Notes under the pieces: model-generated
What the model was told of the DNA's origin: nothing
Seen by the model: only the letters and a program-made list of their open reading frames with translations
Database searches by the model: none
NCBI GenBank assembly: GCA_003551455.1
Contig: PUMR01000078.1
Location: forward strand, 1 to 9,609
Origin: Mollicutes bacterium
GTDB lineage: Bacteria > Bacillota_I > Bacilli_A > Izemoplasmatales > Izemoplasmataceae
Direction: 5' to 3'
Length of the DNA stretch: 9,609 nt
Shown: positions 1 to 5,232 of the stretch, piece after piece
Layout: each line of letters opens with the position of its first letter
How positions within the stretch are numbered: the first letter of the stretch is position 1
Translations under genes and position numbers: made by a program

Positions 1-1803
1 CTTGAAGTCCTTCAACTGGTGGGGGAGGAGTTTCGCGAGGGCCTTTTCGCGTTCTTCCTTGTTCTCGGCGATGATCATCTCGCGGACGTTCGTGATGCGG
101 TCACCTTCGAACAACATGTGTTCCGTCCGGGCGAGACCGATGCCTTCGGCGCCGAACTTGACGGCGGTCGTGGCGTCCTTCTCGTTGTCGGCGTTCGCCT
201 TGACACCGAGACGCTTGATTTCTTTGGCCCATTCGAGGATCGTTTCGAACTCTTGGCTGAACTCGGGCATCTTGGTGTCGATCTTGCCGGCGTACACTTT
301 GCCGGTGGAACCGTCGATGCTGAAGAATTCGCCTTCTTTATAGGTCTTGCCGTCGATGGTGAGGGTCTTTTCCGCTTCTTTGATGGTGAGCGCGCTCGCG
401 CCGGCGACACAGGATTTGCCCATGCCGCGGGCCACGACGGCCGCGTGCGAGGTCATGCCGCCGAGCTGGGTGACGAAACCTTCGGCGGCGATCATACCCT
501 CGATATCCTCGGGGCTCGTCTCGCGACGCACGAGGAGGACCTTTTCGCCCTCTTCGGCCATCTCCGCGGCGCGTTCGCTCGTGAAGACGATCCGGCCCGT
601 GGCGGCTCCGGGGCTCGCTGCCAGCCCTTCGGCGACGAACTCGGCCTTTTCGAGGGCCTTTTCGTCGAAGACGGGATGGAGGAGCTGGTCGATCTGGGCG
701 GTGTCGACCCGCATCAGGGCTTCCTTCTTGGTGAGGATGCCGTCATCATGCATGTCGACGGCGATCTTCACGGCCGCATGGGCCGTACGCTTGCCGGTAC
801 GGGTCTGGAGGATGTAGAGTTTGCCTTCCTCGATCGTGAATTCGACATCCTGCATGTCCTTGTAGTGTTCTTCGAGCTTGTTCAGGTTGTCGATGAGCTC
901 TTTATAGATCTTGGGACGTTTTTCGTCGAGTTCTCGCAAATCCAACGGGGTGCGGATGCCGGCAACGATATCTTCGCCCTGGGCGTTGAAGAGGAATTCG
1001 CCGAAGACCTCATTGGCGCCGGTTTTCGGGTCGCGGGTGAAAAGCACGCCGGTGCCGGAGTTCTCGCCGGTGTTGCCGAAGACCATCTCTTGCACGTTCA
1101 CCGCGGTGCCGAGGTCGTGGGGGAGTTTGTTGTGTTCGCGGTAGACCCGCGCTCGCGGGGTGTCCCAGCTTCGGAACACGGCGTCGATGGATTTGTAGAG
1201 TTGTTCCATGGGGTCTTTGGGGAAGTCTTCGCCGACTTCCTTTTTGTAGAGCTTCTTGAACTCTTCGGTGACCATTTTCCAATCATCCGCGGTGATCTCG
1301 ACCTCGGATTCGTAGCCCTTCTGCTCTTGTAGCTTCTCGATGTAGTCGTTGAAGGGTTCCATGTCGACACCGAGGACGACATCGGCGAACATCTGGATGA
1401 GGCGGCGATAGGAGTCATAGACGAAACGGGGATTTTCTGTCTTGGCGACCATGCCTTCGGCGACCTCGTCGTTCATGCCGAGGTTCAATACGGTGTCCAT
1501 CATGCCGGGCATGGAGAACTTCGCGCCCGAGCGGACACTGACGAGGAGGGGGTTGTCCTTGTCGCCGAACTCCTTGCCGGTCTCTGCTTCGAGTTTCTTG
1601 ACGTAGGTCTTCACGTCCTCGATGAGTTCGGGCGAGTTCTGCTGGTCGTTCTTGTAGTATTCGAGGCACATTTCCGTGGTGATGGTGAATCCGGCGGGTA
1701 CGGGGATGCCGAGACGTTTCATCTCGGAGAGGTTCGCGCCCTTTCCGCCGAGGAGGTCCTTTTGGTCCTGTCGGCCTTCGCCGAACATGTAGATGCGTTT
1801 CAT
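1..1803 (-). CDS. ppdK: Pyruvate,phosphate dikinase, N-terminal two thirds (runs off left edge)
   Basis: Interconverts PEP + AMP + PPi and pyruvate + ATP + Pi in the cytoplasm, linking glycolysis and gluconeogenesis at the PEP/pyruvate node. I translated the minus strand from the ATG at 1803 to base 1: 601 codons, no stop and no frameshift. The family is about 875-900 residues, so the C-terminal PEP/pyruvate barrel is mostly outside the window. Visible landmarks: LLGGKGANLSEM (about 17-28) and SVRSGAKFSMPGMMDT (about 88-103) in the ATP-grasp nucleotide domain; SWDTPRARVYR and the NAQGED segment further on; ILQTRTGKRTA closing that domain; LAASPGAATG opening the swivelling domain; GGMTSHAAVVARGM with the phosphorylated His at 453; and GIGLARTEHMLF (554-565) starting the barrel, with R559 at the usual PEP-binding Arg. 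Homologues usually have Cys where A558 stands. SD GGAAGGTG lies 6 nt before ATG. It has its own promoter and sits downstream of the rnf terminator. Identification is firm. Confidence 0.97.
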   Translation of the reverse strand, partial: MKRIYMFGEGRQDQKDLLGGKGANLSEMKRLGIPVPAGFTITTEMCLEYYKNDQQNSPELIEDVKTYVKKLEAETGKEFGDKDNPLLVSVRSGAKFSMPGMMDTVLNLGMNDEVAEGMVAKTENPRFVYDSYRRLIQMFADVVLGVDMEPFNDYIEKLQEQKGYESEVEITADDWKMVTEEFKKLYKKEVGEDFPKDPMEQLYKSIDAVFRSWDTPRARVYREHNKLPHDLGTAVNVQEMVFGNTGENSGTGVLFTRDPKTGANEVFGEFLFNAQGEDIVAGIRTPLDLRELDEKRPKIYKELIDNLNKLEEHYKDMQDVEFTIEEGKLYILQTRTGKRTAHAAVKIAVDMHDDGILTKKEALMRVDTAQIDQLLHPVFDEKALEKAEFVAEGLAASPGAATGRIVFTSERAAEMAEEGEKVLLVRRETSPEDIEGMIAAEGFVTQLGGMTSHAAVVARGMGKSCVAGASALTIKEAEKTLTIDGKTYKEGEFFSIDGSTGKVYAGKIDTKMPEFSQEFETILEWAKEIKRLGVKANADNEKDATTAVKFGAEGIGLARTEHMLFEGDRITNVREMIIAENKEEREKALAKLLPHQLKDFK

Positions 1804-1847
1804 ATGCTTCACCTTCCGTTCTGGTTTTGTTCAATTCGCGCAAGGAC

Positions 1848-1876
1848 ATTATAGCATTCCACCAAGCCTTTTTCAA
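1848..1876 (-). promoter_or_regulatory. Sigma-A-type promoter of ppdK
   Basis: On the minus strand, -35 TTGAAA (1876-1871) and -10 TATAAT (1853-1848) are separated by exactly 17 bp. Expected transcription start is near 1841, giving a leader of about 40 nt with SD GGAAGGTG before the ATG at 1803. The -35 region (TATTGAAAA) and spacer length are the same as in the promoter at 9592-9564, so both units probably use the housekeeping sigma factor. No transcript data; call rests on consensus match. Confidence 0.85.
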
Positions 1877-1919
1877 TAAAAACGGGGTGGTTTGAGGGCT
1901 TGGATTGGCGTTTAATGAC

Positions 1920-1933
1920 TGATAACGCTTTCA
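1920..1933 (-). promoter_or_regulatory. cre-like catabolite response element (CcpA site) upstream of ppdK
   Basis: The minus-strand 14-mer TGAAAGCGTTATCA fits every position of the Bacillota cre consensus TGWAANCGNTNWCA. It is centred about 85 bp upstream of the predicted ppdK start site and about 45 bp upstream of its -35 box, a position where CcpA more often activates (as at ackA/pta of Bacillus) than blocks. It also touches the end of the rnf terminator, where it should not affect rnf initiation. Seen: the consensus match. Inferred: CcpA binding and the sign of regulation. Confidence 0.6.
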
Positions 1934-1939
1934 AAGGAA

Positions 1940-1959
1940 AGCCCCGGAGGACCGGGGCT
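1940..1959 (-). terminator. Intrinsic terminator of the rnf operon
   Basis: A perfect 8-bp inverted repeat, AGCCCCGG-TCCT-CCGGGGCT on the minus strand, begins at the last base of the rnfB stop codon and is followed by TTTCCTTTG. The stem is very GC-rich; the U-tract is interrupted by CC, so efficiency could be partial. It separates rnfB from the ppdK promoter and supports that rnfB really ends here. Confidence 0.75.
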
Positions 1960-2264
1960 CACTTTTCGACCTTGATGATGTTGCCGTCTTTGTCGGGATT
2001 CTCCTTGAGATACTTGATGATCTCCTTGTAGGTCTTCTCGTTGGCGGGTTTGCAAAGGGAGAGGTTCTTCACTTCGCCTTCGACGATGGCTTCGGCGAAA
2101 GCGCTGCAGCCGGGATAGCCGCAGGCGCCGCAGTTCGCGCCGGGAAGGAGGTCTTCTATCTCTTGGACGCGTTTGTCGGGCTCGACTTTCAAAGCTTCCG
2201 CCGCGATAGCGAGACCGAGGCCCAATAAAGCGCCGAGGATGCCCAGTGTCAAGATGGCGGCCAT
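1959..2264 (-). CDS. rnfB: Short RnfB: membrane anchor plus one [4Fe-4S] domain, no ferredoxin domains
   Basis: Subunit B of the Rnf complex, the usual entry point for electrons from reduced ferredoxin. The 101-residue product has an N-terminal membrane helix (about 3-22, Gly/Ala/Leu-rich), then the RnfB-type Fe-S domain GANCGACGYPGCSAFAEAI with C45, C48 and C53 and a fourth ligand at C71. Typical RnfB proteins continue for 80-200 or more residues with two or more ferredoxin-type [4Fe-4S] motifs; this one ends about 30 residues after C71 in a charged tail, and a terminator hairpin starts on its stop codon. Reading the following bases in any frame shows no Cys clusters. SD GGGGGG lies within the end of the upstream small gene, whose stop is 1 nt away. 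Identification as RnfB is firm; whether it still meets ferredoxin is unknown. Confidence 0.92.
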   Translation of the reverse strand: MAAILTLGILGALLGLGLAIAAEALKVEPDKRVQEIEDLLPGANCGACGYPGCSAFAEAIVEGEVKNLSLCKPANEKTYKEIIKYLKENPDKDGNIIKVEK

Positions 2265-2265
2265 G

Positions 2266-2442
2266 TCAATCCCCCCTTGCCTCTTCGGTTTTGTAGCGGC
2301 AGTTGTAGTTCTTGCAGGCCGCGCAACTTTGCCTGTCGACGATTTCTTCCGCTTCCAAGGGCTCCGGGGTGCGGTTGTTCATGATATAGGTCCCGAAGAA
2401 CAAGGCGACGATGAAGGTTGTCACAACGATTGCCGGTACCAT
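2266..2442 (-). CDS. Small membrane-anchored CxxCx4C protein inside the rnf operon
   Basis: A 58-residue gene not reported as a named family that I recognise. It begins MVPAIVVTTFIVALFFGTYI, one hydrophobic helix (about 3-22), followed by an acidic linker and SCAACKNYNCRYKTEEARGD. The cysteines C40, C43 and C48 have CxxCx4C spacing, identical to C45, C48 and C53 of RnfB encoded immediately downstream; the fourth RnfB ligand has no counterpart. Translation looks real: strong SD GGAGGGG ends 8 nt before the ATG, which shares one base with the rnfA stop (TGATG), and its own TGA is one base before the rnfB ATG. The gene is exactly fitted between rnfA and rnfB. Inference: an accessory Rnf subunit that may bind iron, an Fe-S cluster or zinc, possibly derived from an RnfB N-terminus. 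No function is established. Confidence 0.85.
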   Translation of the reverse strand: MVPAIVVTTFIVALFFGTYIMNNRTPEPLEAEEIVDRQSCAACKNYNCRYKTEEARGD

Positions 2443-3047
2443 CAGACGATCCCCTCCAGTCCCAAGAAGGCGAGCGCCATGATGCCGGCGACGATCAAGG
2501 AGATCGGGATGCCTTTCCAGGCGGGGGGCACATTCGCGGCGTCGAGCCGCTCGCGGATGCTCGAGAAGGCGAAGATGACGAGGGTGAAACCGAGCGCCGC
2601 GCCGAAGGCGCTCGCCGCGGCGACACCGAGACCGCTCATGACGCCGAACTCTTCGGCATAGCCTTCACGGACGTTCGTCTCGGCGACCCCGAGGATCGCA
2701 CAGTTCGTGACGATGAGCGGCAGATAGATTCCGAGGGCCTTGTAGAGTTTCTTGCTCATCTTCTTGATGAACATCTCGACAAGCTGTACCAAAGAGGCGA
2801 TGACGAGGATGAAGGCGATGGTCGAGATGTAGGTGATCTCGAAGGGTTCGAGGACATAATAATAGATGAGATAGGTGAGGACGCTGCCCACGACCATGAC
2901 GAACGTCACGGCGCCGCCCATGCCGAGGGCGGTCTCCGAGCGTTTGGAAACGCCCAGGAAGGGGCATACCCCCAAGAATCGCAGCAACACCACGTTGTTT
3001 ATGAGCATGGCCGAGATGATGGCCACGAAGAAGACGGTCGGACTCAT
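2442..3047 (-). CDS. rnfA: RnfA, integral membrane subunit
   Basis: One of the two homologous six-helix subunits (RnfA/RnfE, NqrE/NqrD relatives) that form the membrane core and together hold an iron or [2Fe-2S] centre in the bilayer. The 201-residue product is a normal length and almost wholly hydrophobic. The two ligand motifs are intact: FLGVCPFLGVS with C28 and PLIVTNCAILGVA with C116, one in each inverted half. N-terminus MSPTVFFVAIISAMLINNVVLLR is typical. Few basic residues at the ends fit an outside orientation of the termini, opposite to RnfE. The ATG at 3047 overlaps the rnfE stop (ATGA) and has a GGTGG-type SD. Its stop shares a base with the next small gene, implying coupled translation. 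Confidence 0.97.
   Translation of the reverse strand: MSPTVFFVAIISAMLINNVVLLRFLGVCPFLGVSKRSETALGMGGAVTFVMVVGSVLTYLIYYYVLEPFEITYISTIAFILVIASLVQLVEMFIKKMSKKLYKALGIYLPLIVTNCAILGVAETNVREGYAEEFGVMSGLGVAAASAFGAALGFTLVIFAFSSIRERLDAANVPPAWKGIPISLIVAGIMALAFLGLEGIV
2451..2457 (-). promoter_or_regulatory. Ribosome binding site of the small Cys-motif gene
   Basis: GGAGGGG on the minus strand, inside the last codons of rnfA, 8 nt before the ATG at 2442. It is the best Shine-Dalgarno in the operon and is the main evidence that the 58-codon frame is translated. Confidence 0.75.
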
Positions 3048-3814
3048 GCACTACCACCTGCACTTTCCATGGCTTTGCGGCGTTTTCTCTCCGCCGCCTC
3101 TTTTTTCTTCTTCTCGATCCAGCGTTCGCGGGCTTCTTGCTTCTTGCGCTTGTTGGAAAGCTCCACCGCTTTGAAGACGGCGAGCCAGAAACCGATGACG
3201 ATGAACCCGCCGGCGGGGCCGATGAAGACCTCCATCTGGAAGAGGGTGAGTCCCGTGTTGATGATGGAGCCTTCCAGGGGGAGGGGGAGATAGACGCCGT
3301 AGGCGATGGCCCCCGTCGCCAGGAATTCCCTCGTGCCGCCGATGAGCATCAAGGCCAGCATGAAGCCCAAGGCCACCCCGATGCCGTCGATGGCGCTCAT
3401 GACGACGTTGTTCTTGGAGGCGAAGTTGTTCGCCCGCTCCATGATGAGGCAGTTCACGACGATGAGCGGGATGAAGATGCCCAAGGATTCGTGGAGGGCG
3501 GGGGCGAAAGCCTCCGTCAAGAGACCCACGATCGTCACGAACGTCGCGATGACGACGATGTAGGCGGGGATGCGGATCTCGTTGGGAATCACTTTGCGGA
3601 TGAGGCTCACGACGATGTTCGAAAGGGTCAAAACGAAGATGACGAGTAGTCCCATGCCGAATCCCGTCTCGAGCGAACTCGTGACGGCGAGCGCGGGACA
3701 CATGCCGAGAAGCAGCACGAACAAGGAGTTTTCCCGGATGATGCCCCGGGTGAAGACGGCGAGCGCTCGCAAATCCTTCTTGCGCTTCTTCTTGGGAGCT
3801 TCTTTTGGCGCCAT
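3044..3814 (-). CDS. rnfE: RnfE, integral membrane subunit with charged C-terminal tail
   Basis: Partner of RnfA in the membrane core. The 256-residue product contains the family motifs LLGMCPALAVT (C39) and PLIVVNCLIMERA (C122), the expected ligands of the shared iron or Fe-S centre, and six hydrophobic segments between about 25 and 218. It begins with a basic stretch (PKKKRKK) and ends with a strongly charged helix-like tail (about 221-250, rich in K, R, E), so it is longer than the roughly 200-230 residues usual for RnfE. By the positive-inside rule both ends face the cytoplasm. Start choice: a TTG at 3820 is in frame but only 4 nt from the SD GGGAGG (3830-3825); the ATG at 3814 is 10 nt from it and is preferred. 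It starts 2 nt after the rnfG stop and overlaps rnfA by ATGA. Confidence 0.96.
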   Translation of the reverse strand: MAPKEAPKKKRKKDLRALAVFTRGIIRENSLFVLLLGMCPALAVTSSLETGFGMGLLVIFVLTLSNIVVSLIRKVIPNEIRIPAYIVVIATFVTIVGLLTEAFAPALHESLGIFIPLIVVNCLIMERANNFASKNNVVMSAIDGIGVALGFMLALMLIGGTREFLATGAIAYGVYLPLPLEGSIINTGLTLFQMEVFIGPAGGFIVIGFWLAVFKAVELSNKRKKQEARERWIEKKKKEAAERKRRKAMESAGGSA

Positions 3815-3816
3815 GG

Positions 3817-5232
3817 TCAATCATCCTCCCTTTGCTGTTCGTATACCAAGGCGGCTTCGATGATCGCGTTCAGGGCTTTCGCGCTATTGGTCGAGCCGCT
3901 GAAGGCGTCTCGGAGTTCATCGCCGTCCATGTCCTCGGTCCGTTCGAAATAGGCGCGGATGTTCTCTTCGAGTGTACGTACGGCGAAATCGCTCTCTTCG
4001 CTCGAAACGAGGTAGGCGCTGCTTATCGTGCCGTCGGTGAAGACGGCCACGGCGACTTCCATGATACCGCCGCTATAGGCGGCGGAGAGGTCGGAAGTGT
4101 CGTATTCGCCGTGATAGACATGGCCGAGGAGGTCGCCGTCCTCATCGTAATGGGCCTGGTATGTCTGCAGGATGTCGTGTTCGACATCCACAGGATCATC
4201 CCAACCACGGCTCCAGAGGAAGAATTCGCGCATCTCGCGCTGTTCGTTGGATTCTTGGCAGCGGATGATGGCCTGTTCGACCAGATGGTTGATGGTCGGA
4301 TCATAGACCGTCTCGTCGAAGTCGACTTCGACTTCGTCGATGTCGAGACCGTCCAAATCCTTGTATTTTTCCAAAGCCGCCAGGAGTTCTTCCGAAGCCC
4401 TGTCGTCGGGTCTGGCCGCCCGCACGCCCTTGAAGGTGCCTTCGCTGATCGCGATGTTCAAGGCGATTCTTTCATGGTCGTTGGCGCGGTAGGCGGAATA
4501 TACATGACCGAGAAGCTCGTCATTCGCATCATAGACGGCGATGCGGGCGTCGATACAGCCCAGGGTGTATTCGAAGACCTTCTCGTAGTAGGCCGCATCG
4601 GGATAGAATTCCCGGTAGTCGGTGAGCGCCCTATCGTCCACGACATTGTCCGCGGTCGCTTGCACCGAGTGGATGATGCTGCCGTAGGTCGAGGTCGCGC
4701 CGGTGGAACCGTCATAGAAGGTGACATCGTTGATGTCTTGACCCTTGAAGGGGTCGAGATGATTGTCTTCGATCCGTCTGACATAGGTCGGCGTGTTCTC
4801 GTGACGGGCGATGCGGACTTCGACGATCTCTTGGTCCGCATCCAAAGCGACGAGCGTCACGACCAATCCGAAGGTGTTGGTGTGTTCGACGCGGAAGACC
4901 TGCCCCAGGGCGTTACCGTCCTTGTCGAAGATTTCCGCGCGTTCGTCGACCCGCTCGTCTTCCACACAGTAGGTGACGATCTCGCCGATGCGGTTGCGGT
5001 CGGCGTCATAGCCGACGGCCTCCCAGCGGCAATAGATGTCCCGCGGCTCGTCGTCGCGGTCGAAACTGGTGGGCTTTTCGAGACCGTAAAGGTCGAAATA
5101 GATCTCGAGTTGCTCCCGCATGCGGTTTTGCTCGATGATGTCCTCGGTGAAGGAGTTCACCGCCACGATGCCGAGGCCGCTCGCGGCCCCGATGATACAG
5201 AGTATCAAGGCCATTCTCAGTTTATCCAACAT
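3817..5232 (-). CDS. rnfG: RnfG with three tandem FMN_bind-like units (471 aa)
   Basis: RnfG is the membrane-anchored extracytoplasmic subunit carrying covalently bound FMN. One N-terminal helix (about 5-25, LRMALILCIIGAASGLGIVA) is followed by a very acidic outer region. The usual length is about 180-220 residues; this has 471. A recurring block, FDKDGNALGQVF (about 102), YDANDELLGHVY (about 234) and YDEDGDLLGHVY (about 362), marks three units about 130 residues apart, each introduced by a YREF/MREFF-like helix and closed by an Ala/Ile-rich helix. Unit 1 has STGATSTYGS with the flavin-accepting Thr at about 182; unit 3 has the weaker FSGSTNSAKAL (about 444-454); unit 2 has no motif. Start: ATG at 5232 with SD GGGGG 6 nt upstream is preferred over ATG 5247, which lacks one. 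It overlaps rnfD by 11 nt. An ApbE flavin transferase would be needed and is not in this window. Confidence 0.93.
   Translation of the reverse strand: MLDKLRMALILCIIGAASGLGIVAVNSFTEDIIEQNRMREQLEIYFDLYGLEKPTSFDRDDEPRDIYCRWEAVGYDADRNRIGEIVTYCVEDERVDERAEIFDKDGNALGQVFRVEHTNTFGLVVTLVALDADQEIVEVRIARHENTPTYVRRIEDNHLDPFKGQDINDVTFYDGSTGATSTYGSIIHSVQATADNVVDDRALTDYREFYPDAAYYEKVFEYTLGCIDARIAVYDANDELLGHVYSAYRANDHERIALNIAISEGTFKGVRAARPDDRASEELLAALEKYKDLDGLDIDEVEVDFDETVYDPTINHLVEQAIIRCQESNEQREMREFFLWSRGWDDPVDVEHDILQTYQAHYDEDGDLLGHVYHGEYDTSDLSAAYSGGIMEVAVAVFTDGTISSAYLVSSEESDFAVRTLEENIRAYFERTEDMDGDELRDAFSGSTNSAKALNAIIEAALVYEQQREDD
3825..3830 (-). promoter_or_regulatory. Ribosome binding site of rnfE
   Basis: GGGAGG on the minus strand inside the end of rnfG. 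Spacing is 10 nt to the ATG at 3814 and 4 nt to an in-frame TTG at 3820, which favours the ATG start. Confidence 0.7.

Noticed and set aside
19..1332. Long plus-strand open frame opposite ppdK (437 codons)
   Set aside because: It is an antisense shadow: ppdK rarely uses TTA, CTA or TCA codons, which keeps the opposite frame open. The plus-strand product has no recognisable motif, while the minus strand encodes an intact PPDK.
1415..1876. Alternative 153-codon minus-strand frame across the ppdK start
   Set aside because: It is out of frame with ppdK, has an arginine- and proline-rich product without motif, and covers the ppdK promoter and SD.
1908..1928. Imperfect inverted repeat gcgtt...aacgc upstream of ppdK as an operator
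   Set aside because: Arms are only 5 bp with an 11-bp centre, and half of it coincides with the better-supported cre-like site.
1804..1958. Missing RnfB ferredoxin domains hidden by a frameshift or by UGA read as Trp
   Set aside because: Reading past the TGA in frame gives no Cys, apart from one isolated residue far downstream, and other frames show no CxxCxxC pattern. A GC-rich hairpin and a promoter occupy the space. UGA also serves as stop at the ends of the mutase, rnfC, rnfG, rnfE, rnfA and the small gene.
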